Source: Candidatus Nanopelagicales bacterium
GTDB lineage: Bacteria > Actinomycetota > Actinomycetes > S36-B12
Reading direction: 5' to 3'
DNA: 47,896 bases
Assembly: GCA_017857705.1 (NCBI GenBank)
Contig: JAFMCP010000005.1
Coordinates: 1-47,896 of the forward strand
A model generated the notes under the pieces. The model made no database searches. It saw only the letters and a program-made list of their open reading frames with translations, and was not told where the DNA came from. How positions within the stretch are numbered: the stretch's first letter is position 1; each line of letters begins with the position of its first letter. Shown here piece after piece: positions 22,284 to 33,230 of the stretch. The translations under genes and the position numbers were made by a program.

Positions 22284-22964
22284 ATGTTGATCAAAGGATT
22301 CCCGGCAGGCTCGTGGGCCACTAATGCCTACGTTGTTGCGACCGGTCCCGGTGAGCCTGCAATTATTATTGACCCTGGTCAGGATTCCATTGAGGGGATC
22401 AAGGAGATTGTGCGAGAGAACCGACTTAAACCAGCGGCTGTCATCTTGACCCATGGTCACATTGACCACATTTGGAGTGTTGCACCAGTGAGTGCTGATT
22501 TTGGAATTCCAGCCTTAATTCATGTTGATGACCGATATCGCCTTGCAGATCCAGCGGGAAGTAGCTTCTCAGCGGCCCGGGACCAGTTACTCGCGATGAC
22601 CAAAGGTGAGTTAGAACTGACTGAGCCCCAGGACATCGAAATTATTGAAAACAACAAGTCGCTGACCATCGCTGGAGTGGAGTGGAATTTTGTTCATTCC
22701 CCTGGGCATACGGAGGGCTCCATGGTGATCATGACGGATAGAGATGGTGAACCCATGGCTTTCACAGGAGATGTCCTCTTCGCTGGTTCGATCGGCCGCA
22801 CGGACCTTCCAGGAGGGAGTTTGGCGGCTATGACACATTCCTTGGAGAACGTTATTTTGCCCATGCTCGATCAAACACTGGTATATCCAGGTCACGGTCC
22901 AAACACAACTATTGGCGCGGAACGAGCAACGAATCCGTTCCTCTCAACCGGAAAAGGGTTGTGA
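22284..22964 (+). CDS. Metallo-beta-lactamase fold hydrolase (glyoxalase II-like)
   Basis: HxHxDH motif LTHGHIDHIWS, FVHSPGHTEGSM, FTGDVLFAGSIGRTDL. Confidence 0.95.
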   Translation: MLIKGFPAGSWATNAYVVATGPGEPAIIIDPGQDSIEGIKEIVRENRLKPAAVILTHGHIDHIWSVAPVSADFGIPALIHVDDRYRLADPAGSSFSAARDQLLAMTKGELELTEPQDIEIIENNKSLTIAGVEWNFVHSPGHTEGSMVIMTDRDGEPMAFTGDVLFAGSIGRTDLPGGSLAAMTHSLENVILPMLDQTLVYPGHGPNTTIGAERATNPFLSTGKGL

Positions 22965-22967
22965 GAC

Positions 22968-24299
22968 GTGGCCATAATCAACGCTCCTAAGGGTGTTCCC
23001 GATTACGTTCCACCGAGAAGCCGAGACTTTCTTTTTGTTCAGGAACAACTCAGTTCAACGGCTCGTTTAAGTGGTTATGAATACATTGAGTTGCCTGTTT
23101 TTGAGTCCACAGAACTTTTTGAACGAGGGGTGGGGACGAGTACCGATGTAGTTCAGAAAGAGATGTACACCTTCACTGATCGAGGAGATCGCTCAATCAC
23201 ACTTCGACCAGAAGGTACTGCAGGTGTGATGCGAGCTGTTATTGAGAATCGATTGGATAAGGGCCCCCTACCGGTCAAACTCTGGTACCGCGGACCGTTT
23301 TTTCGGGCGGAGAGACCGCAACATGGCCGGTATCGACAGTTGCAACAGGTCGGCGTTGAAGCAATTGGTTCATCGGATCCGATCATTGATGCAGAAGTCA
23401 TTGCGCTCGCGGATCAGGCCTACAGGTCTTTGGGGTTGAAACACTTCCATCTTGATGTCACCTCGTTGGGGTGTTTGCAGTGTCGACCTGCCTACCGACT
23501 CAAACTTCAACAGTTCCTTGCAACATGTGATCTTGATCAGGAAACCATGGAGAGAGCAAGCCTGAACCCATTGCGTGTTCTTGACGACAAGCGCGAAAAC
23601 GTCGCATCCCAACTAATCGATGCACCACTCATGATTGATTCTTTGTGTACTGAGTGTCAAGAACATTATGACCAGGTGCGTGAATTTCTTCGGCTCTTCG
23701 GCGTCCAATGGAATGAAGCACCACGGATGGTTCGTGGGCTTGACTACTACACGCGAACAACATTCGAATTTGTTCATCCTGGGCTAGGTGCGCAGTCTGG
23801 GATTGGTGGTGGTGGACGCTATGACGGACTTATGGCTGAACTTGGTGGGAGCGAACTCTCAGGAATTGGATTTGGGCTCGGTGTTGACCGAACCCTTCTG
23901 GCATGTGAAGCCGAAGATTTAACGCCTTTGAGTGAGAGCATCCTCGACGTGTTCATCGTTCCTGTCGGGGTCGAAAGTCGCGTGCCGTGCGTGTCATTGC
24001 TCTTTGCTCTCAGAGCTGTCGGTATTGCGGCTGACGTGTGTGTGGACAATCGGAGCATCAAGAGTGCAATGAAAGCGGCAAACAATACGAACGCGCCGCT
24101 GGTCATTATTCTTGGTCCGGATGAGTTGTCTACCGGAAGTGTTGTTGTTAAAAATATGGCCAGCGGTGAGCAGCAATCTCTAACAAACGATCAGGCAGCC
24201 CTGATTGCAGTATTGAAAGAGAATTTACGGACCCATCAAGCCGAAATTAAAAAACTCGAAACTGAGAAACCCAAAACTACGAAAGAGGATCAATCGTGA
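22968..24299 (+). CDS. hisS: Histidyl-tRNA synthetase
   Basis: [57 protein letters not shown] start. Confidence 0.97.
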   Translation: MAIINAPKGVPDYVPPRSRDFLFVQEQLSSTARLSGYEYIELPVFESTELFERGVGTSTDVVQKEMYTFTDRGDRSITLRPEGTAGVMRAVIENRLDKGPLPVKLWYRGPFFRAERPQHGRYRQLQQVGVEAIGSSDPIIDAEVIALADQAYRSLGLKHFHLDVTSLGCLQCRPAYRLKLQQFLATCDLDQETMERASLNPLRVLDDKRENVASQLIDAPLMIDSLCTECQEHYDQVREFLRLFGVQWNEAPRMVRGLDYYTRTTFEFVHPGLGAQSGIGGGGRYDGLMAELGGSELSGIGFGLGVDRTLLACEAEDLTPLSESILDVFIVPVGVESRVPCVSLLFALRAVGIAADVCVDNRSIKSAMKAANNTNAPLVIILGPDELSTGSVVVKNMASGEQQSLTNDQAALIAVLKENLRTHQAEIKKLETEKPKTTKEDQS

Positions 24300-26065
24300 T
24301 TCGCACGGCACAAGCAGGTGCGTTAACGCGCGCGGATATTGGACGCGAAGTGACGCTAGCTGGATGGATTGCCAGCCGACGGGACCACGGTGGCGTTGCT
24401 TTCCTGGATCTCCGTGACTCAACGGGGGTTGCGCAGGTTGTCGTTCGCGATACGTCCATGGCGCACGACTTGCGTGACGAATTCTGTATTGCCATCACCG
24501 GCACCGTTGAGGAGCGCCCAGAAGGAAACACAAATCCAGATCTTGCGTCCGGTGACATTGAAGTGATCACCACCAAACTTGAAGTGCTCTCAAAGTCGGC
24601 ACCTCTTCCGTTTCCGATTGACGACCGCACAACCGTCAATGATGAAGTTCGCTTACGTCACAGGTATCTGGATCTGCGTCGCAAAAGCGCGGGGGACATT
24701 TTGCGTATGCGTTCGAAAGTCAGTCACATTGCTCGTAGTGTCTTGATCGATGACAACTTCATTGAGATCGAAACTCCTACCCTGACTCGCTCAACCCCAG
24801 AAGGTGCCCGCGATTTCCTAGTACCTGTTCGTCTGCAGCCGGGTAACTGGTACGCGCTGCCCCAGTCTCCCCAACTGTTCAAGCAGCTACTCATGGTGGC
24901 AGGAATGGAAAAATACTTCCAGATTGCCCGTTGCTACCGGGACGAAGACTTCCGAGCGGATCGCCAGCCCGAGTTCACACAGCTGGACATTGAGATGAGT
25001 TTCGTTGATCAAGATGACGTTATGGCTGTTGGCGAACAGGTTATTCGTTCCATCTGGCAGGGGATTTTGAACTACGCAATAGGTGAGATCCCACAGATGA
25101 CGTATCACGAGGCGATGCGCCGATTTGGAAGTGACAAGCCCGACCTTCGTTTCTCCCTTGAACTCGTTGATCTCACATCGTATTTTGAGCAGACCCCATT
25201 TAGGGTGTTTCAAGCCGAGTACGTAGGCGCAGTAGTGATGCCTGGTGGTGCTGATCAGCCTCGACGCACGTTTGACGCATGGCAAGAGTGGGCCAAACAA
25301 CGTGGAGCAAAAGGACTCGCTTACGTAACTGTGAATGAAGATGGCTTAGGCGGACCGGTCGCCAAGAATCTCAGTGACGAAGAACGTGAGGGGCTGGTTG
25401 CTGCTAGCGGAGCTCAGATTGGGGACTGCATCTTTTTCGCAGCTGGCCGAGCATCGGATGCACGTGCATTGCTTGGTGCAGTGCGCAACGAGGTTGCTGA
25501 GCGTCTCGAGCTCATCGACAAAAGTGTATGGAGTTTTGTTTGGATCGTTGACGCGCCAATGTTTGAAGAGGTTCAAGACGAAGCTGGAAACTGGCTTTGG
25601 ACTGCGGTGCATCATCCATTTACCTCGCCAAATGGCGATTGGCTCAATAATTTCACGGAGTCCCCGGGTGAAGCACTTGCCTGGGCGTATGACTTGGTGT
25701 GTAACGGCAACGAAATCGGTGGCGGTTCTATTCGTATCCACCAAAGTGATATTCAAAACCAAGTATTTCGGATTCTAGGACTTGATGAAAACGAAGCCAA
25801 CGACAAATTTGGTTTTCTACTCGAAGCCTTCGCCTTCGGCCCCCCACCGCACGGCGGAATTGCATTTGGCTGGGATCGGATCTGTATGTTGCTGGCAGGT
25901 GCCAATTCTTTGCGTGATGTGATCGCCTTCCCTAAAACTGGTGGTGGACAAGACCCTCTTACCGGTGCACCAACTCAAATCACGGCAGCCCAGCGAAGGG
26001 AAGCTGGCATAGATGCGAAGCCAAAAAAGAATGAGCCAGAGGAAATCGCCCAAGCGCAGGCGTAA
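24296..26065 (+). CDS. aspS: Aspartyl-tRNA synthetase
   Basis: [68 protein letters not shown]. Confidence 0.97.
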   Translation: MIRTAQAGALTRADIGREVTLAGWIASRRDHGGVAFLDLRDSTGVAQVVVRDTSMAHDLRDEFCIAITGTVEERPEGNTNPDLASGDIEVITTKLEVLSKSAPLPFPIDDRTTVNDEVRLRHRYLDLRRKSAGDILRMRSKVSHIARSVLIDDNFIEIETPTLTRSTPEGARDFLVPVRLQPGNWYALPQSPQLFKQLLMVAGMEKYFQIARCYRDEDFRADRQPEFTQLDIEMSFVDQDDVMAVGEQVIRSIWQGILNYAIGEIPQMTYHEAMRRFGSDKPDLRFSLELVDLTSYFEQTPFRVFQAEYVGAVVMPGGADQPRRTFDAWQEWAKQRGAKGLAYVTVNEDGLGGPVAKNLSDEEREGLVAASGAQIGDCIFFAAGRASDARALLGAVRNEVAERLELIDKSVWSFVWIVDAPMFEEVQDEAGNWLWTAVHHPFTSPNGDWLNNFTESPGEALAWAYDLVCNGNEIGGGSIRIHQSDIQNQVFRILGLDENEANDKFGFLLEAFAFGPPPHGGIAFGWDRICMLLAGANSLRDVIAFPKTGGGQDPLTGAPTQITAAQRREAGIDAKPKKNEPEEIAQAQA

Positions 26066-26083
26066 TACAACTTTTGAACGCCC

Positions 26084-26089
26084 TATGGT
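26084..26089 (+). promoter_or_regulatory. Putative -10 (TATGGT) for rarA, leaderless spacing
   Basis: TATGGT-TGGGGC-GTG: 6 nt spacing; no other SD needed. Confidence 0.45.
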
Positions 26090-26095
26090 TGGGGC

Positions 26096-27406
26096 GTGAG
26101 TTTATTTGAGCAAAGTTCGGTTGGGCCACTGGCGCTCCGAATGCGGCCGCAAGGTTTTGAAGAGTTGGTCGGTCAAGAGCGGGCGCTCACGCTCGGAAGC
26201 CCGTTGCAGCGGCTGCTCACCGGTACTGGTTCGGTATCAATCATTTTGTGGGGGCCACCCGGTACCGGAAAAACCACCATCGCGACGTTGATCTCCGCTC
26301 AGACGGGGCGCAAGTTCCGCGAGCTCTCTGCCGTGAGTGCGGGTGTACGTGATGTCCGCGAAGTAATTGAGAAAGCTCGCGAGGACTCAAGTTTGTATGG
26401 AACCGATACGGTTCTTTTCATCGACGAGGTACATCGATTTAACAAAGCGCAGCAAGATGCTTTACTCCCGGCAGTTGAAAACGGATGGGTAACCTTGGTA
26501 GCAGCCACGACCGAGAACCCGAGTTTCTCGGTCGTCTCGCCATTGCTCTCCAGAAGTGTCGTGGTGAAGTTGGAACTTCTTGATCAAGCTTCACTTCGAA
26601 CGGTTCTGATTCGGGCGATGGAGAGTGAGCGTGGTCTTGACGGAACGGTCACGGCAGCTGAGGCAGCCATGGATGCTCTTATTGATGCCAGTAGTGGCGA
26701 TGCTCGAAGGGCGTTAACAGCTCTTGAAGCAGCAGCAAATGCGACATTGGCGCGCGACAGTAATGAAATCGCGGTCGAAGATGTTGAAAATGCCATAAAC
26801 GTTGTGGCAATCAACTACGACAAAGACGGTGACACCCACTACGACGTGATCAGCGCTTTTATTAAAAGTGTCCGGGGGAGTGATCCTGATGCGGCCATGC
26901 ATTACCTCGCCCGAATGTTGCATGCAGGCGAGGATCCACGATTTATCGCAAGACGGCTAATGATCTTGGCGAGTGAAGATATTGGATTAGCCGCATCCCA
27001 TGTGTTGTTGACGGCGGTTGCCGCTGCACAGTCAGTTCAGTTGGTGGGAATGCCGGAGGCGCAAATTATTTTGGCGCACGCGACTCTAGAGGCTGCACTT
27101 GCGCCAAAGTCCAACAGCGTTGTCACCGCTATAGGTGCAGCTATGGCAGATGTCCAGCGAGGTCGGGTGGGGAGTGTCCCGCTCCACTTACGTGATGCTC
27201 ACTACCCGGGCGCATCCTTATTGGGTCATGGCGCCCAATACATATATCCACATGAGGAAAACAGTGGAGTGGCCAGCCAGGCGTATTTACCGGAGGAACT
27301 AGAGGACTCGTGTTACTACAAGCCTTCACATCACGGCACTGAGGAGCGCCTTCGGGCGGTGTCAGATCGGCTTCGAAAGCTCCGAAATGGTGAATCGCTA
27401 GACTGA
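26096..27406 (+). CDS. rarA: Replication-associated recombination protein RarA (MgsA-type AAA ATPase)
   Basis: [17 protein letters not shown], Walker [37 protein letters not shown] start. Confidence 0.95.
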   Translation: MSLFEQSSVGPLALRMRPQGFEELVGQERALTLGSPLQRLLTGTGSVSIILWGPPGTGKTTIATLISAQTGRKFRELSAVSAGVRDVREVIEKAREDSSLYGTDTVLFIDEVHRFNKAQQDALLPAVENGWVTLVAATTENPSFSVVSPLLSRSVVVKLELLDQASLRTVLIRAMESERGLDGTVTAAEAAMDALIDASSGDARRALTALEAAANATLARDSNEIAVEDVENAINVVAINYDKDGDTHYDVISAFIKSVRGSDPDAAMHYLARMLHAGEDPRFIARRLMILASEDIGLAASHVLLTAVAAAQSVQLVGMPEAQIILAHATLEAALAPKSNSVVTAIGAAMADVQRGRVGSVPLHLRDAHYPGASLLGHGAQYIYPHEENSGVASQAYLPEELEDSCYYKPSHHGTEERLRAVSDRLRKLRNGESLD

Positions 27407-27409
27407 ACT

Positions 27410-27628
27410 ATGCGCAGAATGGTCTGGGTCTCAATAGGGGCCGTTGGTGGAATCCTTGCCTATCGAAAACTTGAAGAGTTAGCGAATGAGTCAATGAACA
27501 AAGGGTTGGTCCTAACAGTGATGGATGCGGGCACGTCTGCCCGGGCTTTCGCCACGGGTGTGGGTGAGCAAGTGACTAAAATTCGGCAATCTGCTCAATC
27601 CACGCAGCACACTTCCATCATCCCGTAA
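27410..27628 (+). CDS. Small membrane-associated protein, possibly DUF6167-like
   Basis: 72 aa with N-terminal hydrophobic helix; located between rarA and alaS, where actinobacteria often encode small membrane proteins. Confidence 0.5.
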   Translation: MRRMVWVSIGAVGGILAYRKLEELANESMNKGLVLTVMDAGTSARAFATGVGEQVTKIRQSAQSTQHTSIIP

Positions 27629-27649
27629 ACGCACGCAAGGAGAAAAACA

Positions 27650-30325
27650 ATGGATTCCGCGCAAATTCGGACTCGATTTCTCACGTTCTTTGCGGAACGT
27701 GGGCATGAAATCGTTCCTTCGGCGTCCCTACTCCTTGATGACCCCACATTGCTTTTTGTCAATGCTGGAATGGTGCCCTTTAAGCCTTATTTCTTGGGTG
27801 AAGCACCAGCACCCTATCGGCGGGCAACGAGTGTGCAAAAAGTTGTAAGGACGCTTGATATTGAGGAAGTTGGCAAAACAACGCGGCACGCGTCATTTTT
27901 CCAAATGGCAGGAAATTTCTCATTCGGTGACTATTTCAAGGAAAAGGCAATTCCGCTTGCGTGGGAGTTGCTCACCTCTTCAATTGATGATGGTGGCTAC
28001 GGGTTTGATCCCGAACGTCTTTGGGTCACCGTTTATCACGATGATGATGAAGGCGAAGCCGTATGGCGTGATGTGGTCGGCGTTCCATCTCAACGGATTC
28101 AGCGCCGTGGCATGGATGATAATTACTGGTCCATGGGTGTTCCGGGGCCATGTGGACCTTGCTCGGAAATCTACTACGACCGCGGACCTGAATTTGGGGT
28201 TGAAGGTGGTCCGATCGCCGATGAAAATCGATATCTAGAGGTGTGGAACCTAGTCTTTATGCAATTTGAGCGGGGTGAAGGTTCAGGAAAAGACGATTTC
28301 CCGATTTTAGGCCCATTGCCGGCCGCAAGTATTGATACTGGAATGGGTCTTGAACGCATGGCTGCAATTTTGCAGGGCGTTGACAACATTTATGAAATTG
28401 ATACAACCCGAGGAATCTTGGATTGCGCGTCGCAACTTTCCGGTGCAGCCTATGGAGCCAGTGAGAAAAATGACATAGCGCTACGTGTCGTCGCCGATCA
28501 TTCCCGAACGGTTATATTTTTAATCTCCGACGGCGTTATTCCTGGCAATGAAGGACGTGGATACGTGTTGCGGCGCCTAATGCGACGAGTGATTCGAAAT
28601 ATGCGGATATTGGGAGCTACTGGACCCACTCTTCGAACACTGTGTGAATCAGCAATTGAGGTGATGGCACCCCAATACCCTGAGCTCAATGATTCAAGCG
28701 AGCGAATTCTTAGTATTGCGACGGGTGAAGAAAATGCTTTTGCTCAAACATTGATGACCGGCAACATTCTGTTTGAGTCAGCAGCGAGTGAAACAAGAAA
28801 TGCTGGCAGTTCAACCATTTCAGGTGAAAAAGCCTTTGCACTACATGACACATATGGATTTCCCATCGACTTAACCATGGAAATGGCGGCTGAAGCCGGG
28901 CTAACTGTTGACCGTGATCGATTCACAATCCTCATGAAAGAGCAGCGTGATCGAGCAAAAGCAGATTCGATTGCTCGGAAAAGTGATTTTGCCGCAACGA
29001 CCGCTTATAAAGAGATTTTGACGGTTGGAGGCATTGCGGAATTCACTGGATATGTGGAAAGCATCAGCGAGGCGAAGGTAACAGGACTCGTGCTCGATGG
29101 CACCTCAGTACCTGCTGCCCGCGTTGGTGATAACGTCGAAATTATTTTGAATCGGACTCCGTTTTATGCGGAGTCAGGTGGTCAACTTGGGGACCACGGC
29201 GTGATTACATCGATATCAGGCCAATCCCGCATTGAGATCTACGACGTTCAAACTCCTGTCCCAGGACTTTTTCTGCATCGTGGACGAGTAGTTGACGGGG
29301 AATTAAGCGTAGGTGAGCCCGTAATTGGGGCTGTTGATATTGCCCGAAGAAAAGCCATTTCGCGGGCTCATACGGCCACTCACATGGTTCATCGCGCATT
29401 CCGGGAAAGGCTTGGGGAGACCGCGACTCAAATGGGGTCAGAGAATTCACCCGGCCGATTCCGCTTCGATTTTCCGAGCCCAGAAGCTGTTTCGCCAGTA
29501 GTTCTACGCGAAGTGGAGCAAAACGTAAACGCGATGCTCATTGAAGACCTCGCGGTTAGTGCCAACTTGATGTCCCAGCAACAGGCCTTAGACATGGGAG
29601 CTATGGCACTCTTCGGGGAAAAATACGGTAATGAAGTGCGAGTGGTCTCTGTTGGCGACTGGGCTCATGAGCTATGTGGTGGGACACACGCTCAGCGAAC
29701 AGGTGCCCTTGGATTGGTGTATTTCGTGGGTGAGGGTTCCGTAGGTGCAGGAGTCAGACGAGTGGAAGCACTTGTTGGGTCTGACGCATACCAATTCGCG
29801 GCAAACGAACACGTATTGGTCAATAAACTCACAACGATGCTGAAGGTTCCGGCGGATCAACTCGCTGATCGACTTGAGTCCACCATAGGTGCACTCAAGG
29901 TGGCGGAGAAGGAAATAGCAGATTTCAAGCGAGCAAATTTACTTAAAGATGCCAATAGCATTGTTGGTGATCCTATTCGTCACGGTGATGTTGACCTTTG
30001 GGTTTTTGCGGCGCCGGTCGGTACCGATACGAGCAGCCTTCGCGAGTTGGCTCAACAGGCAATATCCAAAGCCGCAAATAATGTGAAGGCTGTTGCATTC
30101 GGAACCCTAATGGTTGAAGGGAAAGTCTCTGCAGTCGTGGCAGTCAACGATTTCGGTGTCAAAGGTGGACAGTCAGCGCAAGAATTGTTGCGGGTGGCGT
30201 TGACGCAACTCGAAGGCAAAGGTGGCGGCAAGGACACCTTCGCTCAGGGCGCCGGTTCAAACAGCGCAGCATTGCCGGCTGCGATCTCAAGCCTTAAAGC
30301 GGCGTTGGCTTCGAATAAGCAATGA
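27650..30325 (+). CDS. alaS: Alanyl-tRNA synthetase
   Basis: RTRFLTFFAERGHEIVPSASLLLDDPTLLFVNAGMVPFKPYFLG, HTATHMVHRAFRERLG, SD AAGGAG. Confidence 0.98.
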   Translation: MDSAQIRTRFLTFFAERGHEIVPSASLLLDDPTLLFVNAGMVPFKPYFLGEAPAPYRRATSVQKVVRTLDIEEVGKTTRHASFFQMAGNFSFGDYFKEKAIPLAWELLTSSIDDGGYGFDPERLWVTVYHDDDEGEAVWRDVVGVPSQRIQRRGMDDNYWSMGVPGPCGPCSEIYYDRGPEFGVEGGPIADENRYLEVWNLVFMQFERGEGSGKDDFPILGPLPAASIDTGMGLERMAAILQGVDNIYEIDTTRGILDCASQLSGAAYGASEKNDIALRVVADHSRTVIFLISDGVIPGNEGRGYVLRRLMRRVIRNMRILGATGPTLRTLCESAIEVMAPQYPELNDSSERILSIATGEENAFAQTLMTGNILFESAASETRNAGSSTISGEKAFALHDTYGFPIDLTMEMAAEAGLTVDRDRFTILMKEQRDRAKADSIARKSDFAATTAYKEILTVGGIAEFTGYVESISEAKVTGLVLDGTSVPAARVGDNVEIILNRTPFYAESGGQLGDHGVITSISGQSRIEIYDVQTPVPGLFLHRGRVVDGELSVGEPVIGAVDIARRKAISRAHTATHMVHRAFRERLGETATQMGSENSPGRFRFDFPSPEAVSPVVLREVEQNVNAMLIEDLAVSANLMSQQQALDMGAMALFGEKYGNEVRVVSVGDWAHELCGGTHAQRTGALGLVYFVGEGSVGAGVRRVEALVGSDAYQFAANEHVLVNKLTTMLKVPADQLADRLESTIGALKVAEKEIADFKRANLLKDANSIVGDPIRHGDVDLWVFAAPVGTDTSSLRELAQQAISKAANNVKAVAFGTLMVEGKVSAVVAVNDFGVKGGQSAQELLRVALTQLEGKGGGKDTFAQGAGSNSAALPAAISSLKAALASNKQ

Positions 30326-30762
30326 CCCGGGTCAATCAGCGACGTCTCGCATTTGATGTTGGCACAGTCCGTATTGGAGTAGCTACGTGTGATTTTGACG
30401 CAATTCTGGCCTCACCCCAAAATGCAATTGGTGGGGGAGAGGGATCCATACCATCTGCGCTGGGCCTGATTCACGAATACGAACCGTGTGAAATCATAGT
30501 CGGATTGCCGAGTAATTTGAAGGGAAATGACACCGCATCAACAGAAAATGCACGGGAATGGGCGCGTCAACTCTCCCTAGTCTCATCCATTCCAATTATT
30601 CTCATTGATGAAAGATTGACCACGATTCAAGCTACAGGAGCATTGCGCGCTGGAGGTTTAAACACCAAACAAATGAGAAGCAGAGTGGATAGCGCTGCTG
30701 CAGCAATATTCCTGCAGGCCTATATCGATAGGTTGAATCAAGTGAAAGGCTCACGTCAGTGA
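30322..30762 (+). CDS. ruvX: RuvX/YqgF-type Holliday junction resolvase-like protein
   Basis: LAFDVGTVRIGVATCD, IIVGLPSNLKG, DERLTTIQA, DSAAAAIFLQAYID. Confidence 0.95.
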   Translation: MTRVNQRRLAFDVGTVRIGVATCDFDAILASPQNAIGGGEGSIPSALGLIHEYEPCEIIVGLPSNLKGNDTASTENAREWARQLSLVSSIPIILIDERLTTIQATGALRAGGLNTKQMRSRVDSAAAAIFLQAYIDRLNQVKGSRQ

Positions 30763-31847
30763 CATTCATCAATGAAGTTCTCAGTGGCGAGCAACTGCCG
30801 CCTTCACGCAATGCTAATAGTTGGAGTAAGCGTGTCGTAGTGGGCGCAGGGTTGATTGCTGTGTTTGCCATTTTTTATGGCATATATTCACTTCTCGGTG
30901 GTGGAGGCGAGACTAACGACTATGTGGGTCCTGGGACTGGTAGCGTCACCATTACGGTCAACCGAGGTGAGAGCCTAACTCAAATCGGGAACACCCTTCA
31001 AGCCGCCGATGTAGTCAAATCAGTCGAGAGTTTCACTTCAGCAGCTGCTAACAATGAAGCGAGCACAACAATCGGACCGGGTAAATACTCAATGCAATTG
31101 CAAATGAGTGGCGAGTCTGCACTCGCCTTAATGTTGGATCCAGCCTCACGCGCGGCTTCTCGGTTGGTTTTGCCTGAGGGACTTCGCCTAAATGAAACAG
31201 TTGCCCTAGCAGCAAGTGCCACGGGGCTCCCTTCGACAGACTTTGAGCAGGTTTTGGACAATCCCGATGTCTTGGCCCTACCGGCTTGGGCGCAGAGCCG
31301 GCCAGAGGGATTCATGTTTCCTGCGACGTACGACCTAGTCGGTGACGAGAATGCTGAAGCGATTCTGGGCGCATTGGTAAAGCGATTCAATCAATCCGCG
31401 AGCAGTATTGACCTCGAAGCTAGGGCAGCCCAAGAGGGTAGAAGCCCCTATGAGATCCTCACCGTGGCCTCGTTGCTGGAGGGTGAAGTTATCCCTGAGG
31501 ACTTCGCGAAAGTTGCGGCTGTTGTGTACAACCGGTTAGAAGCCGATATGCCCTTGCAGTTTGACTCAACCGTTTCGTACGCCTTGGGACTGGACGAACT
31601 GGAACTCTCCGCAGATCAACTGGACACCGAATCGCCATACAACACATATAAAGTGTCCGGACTTCCACCAACGCCAATCAACTCTCCGGGTGAGTCTGCA
31701 ATGGAGGCGGCACTTGCACCGGCCAAGGGTAAATGGTTGTATTTCGTCACCGTGAATCCCGATACGGGTGAAACTAAGTTCGCGAAAACTTATAAAAGGT
31801 TCTTGAAATTAAAAGCTGAGTATCGAGCCTTTTTGGATGCTCGATGA
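30759..31847 (+). CDS. mltG: Endolytic transglycosylase MltG
   Basis: TM anchor plus YceG-like domain (ILTVASLLEGEVIPEDFAKVAAVVYNRLEADMPLQFDSTVSYALG, YNTYKVSGLPPTPINSPGESAMEAAL). Confidence 0.96.
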   Translation: MTFINEVLSGEQLPPSRNANSWSKRVVVGAGLIAVFAIFYGIYSLLGGGGETNDYVGPGTGSVTITVNRGESLTQIGNTLQAADVVKSVESFTSAAANNEASTTIGPGKYSMQLQMSGESALALMLDPASRAASRLVLPEGLRLNETVALAASATGLPSTDFEQVLDNPDVLALPAWAQSRPEGFMFPATYDLVGDENAEAILGALVKRFNQSASSIDLEARAAQEGRSPYEILTVASLLEGEVIPEDFAKVAAVVYNRLEADMPLQFDSTVSYALGLDELELSADQLDTESPYNTYKVSGLPPTPINSPGESAMEAALAPAKGKWLYFVTVNPDTGETKFAKTYKRFLKLKAEYRAFLDAR

Positions 31848-31857
31848 ATGGTTCAAC

Positions 31858-32679
31858 ATGGCTTTGAAGGCGGCCGTTCTTGGTTCGCCAATCTCTCATT
31901 CGCTTTCGCCAACACTGCATCGAGCTGCCTACGCAGCACTCGGTCGGGACATTGAATACACGGCTATTGACACCCCTACTGAAATGCTGGCACAGCGCAT
32001 TAGTGAATTAGATGACAAGTCATTGGGTTATTCACTCACTATGCCACTTAAACGGGCTGTACTTGGCCTGATCGATAATCGATCGGAGCTTGTGAATCAA
32101 ACTGGGTGCGCCAACACGTTGTATCGAGATGCAGAACAGAATTGGGCTCTAGAAAATACTGATGTATTTGGGATAGTGCAAACAATCAAGTGCGCCAACC
32201 TTGTCCCGTTGAATTCAGCGTCCATTATTGGGTCGGGCGCAACAGCCAGCAGCGCTTTGAGCGCCCTCGCCGAGTTAGGGATCTCAGACATCACCTGTTT
32301 CGCACGTAACAGGAAAGCATTCACTCAGCTTCGCGACCAAAGTGCTTCACTTGGTATCAATTTTCACCCCGTCAACCTAGAAAGTGAGATCGTGTTGGTT
32401 GGAGATCTCGTGATCAGCACTGTTCCCAGTTCCGCGCAGAAGCAGATTATTGGTGCACTCGGGATAGAGCAGGAACTGCCTGCACTCCTTGATATTGCCT
32501 ACAACCCGTGGCCAAGTGAATTGGCCGAGTATTGGCGAATGCATCACGGTAGTGCAGTGTTGAGCGGGGTGGAAATGCTCCTGTGGCAGGCATGGGCTCA
32601 AGTGGAACTGTTCACTGGAGAGAAAGTTCCCATTGAAACTATGCGCGGCGCGCTGCCCAAGGAGTTATCCACAGGCTGA
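31858..32679 (+). CDS. aroE: Shikimate dehydrogenase
   Basis: AAVLGSPISHSLSPTLHRAAYAALG, TMPLKRAV, GSGATASSA. ATG 31858 likely start. Confidence 0.92.
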   Translation: MALKAAVLGSPISHSLSPTLHRAAYAALGRDIEYTAIDTPTEMLAQRISELDDKSLGYSLTMPLKRAVLGLIDNRSELVNQTGCANTLYRDAEQNWALENTDVFGIVQTIKCANLVPLNSASIIGSGATASSALSALAELGISDITCFARNRKAFTQLRDQSASLGINFHPVNLESEIVLVGDLVISTVPSSAQKQIIGALGIEQELPALLDIAYNPWPSELAEYWRMHHGSAVLSGVEMLLWQAWAQVELFTGEKVPIETMRGALPKELSTG

Positions 32680-32724
32680 ATATTGATATCGGGGATAGAG
32701 GATTTTGGCGGCGAGAATCTTCAC

Positions 32725-33207
32725 ATGATCACGTCAAGTGCCATTGCCCTGCTTGCTACTTGGGTTTGGTTCTTCATCACCGCTATTAAGCTTTCAAAGA
32801 TTGACTTTCGGGAGCATCGACTACCGAATTTATTGGTTTTGATCTCATATGTTGGCGGCATTTTCGGATTTATTCTTGTTGCGCTCACCCAGAATGACCC
32901 TCGGATTCTTGTATCTGCACTAGCCGGATCACTTGTCGCTTGCGTGGCGTATTTACTCATCCACGTGATTGGCGGAATGGGGATGGGTGACGTTAAATAC
33001 GCAGCCGTCGTCGGTTTGTACTTGGGGTCCCTTGGCTGGACCTATCTTTATCTTGGATCCCTAATTTCATTTGCATGCGCCGCGGCATGGGTTTTGCCGC
33101 TCATGTTTAGTAGGCGAAAGACCCGACAATTACCCTTTGGGCCGTTCATGGCTTTGGGCGTTCTTGTGTCGGCACTTATTGCCATAGGTGTGAGCGCAGG
33201 AGCGTAG
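32725..33207 (+). CDS. A24-family prepilin peptidase
   Basis: DFREHRLPNLL and GMGMGDVKYAAVVGLYLG aspartyl protease motifs. ATG 32725 proposed; the track uses an upstream TTG at 32683. Confidence 0.88.
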   Translation: MITSSAIALLATWVWFFITAIKLSKIDFREHRLPNLLVLISYVGGIFGFILVALTQNDPRILVSALAGSLVACVAYLLIHVIGGMGMGDVKYAAVVGLYLGSLGWTYLYLGSLISFACAAAWVLPLMFSRRKTRQLPFGPFMALGVLVSALIAIGVSAGA

Positions 33208-33230
33208 TCTGGATCTGACAGTATTACGAC

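Noticed and set aside
24887-25778. Antisense and alternative-frame ORFs in aspS (24887..25300, 25346..25762, 25374..25778)
   Set aside because: Overlap the unambiguous aspS reading frame, no motif support.
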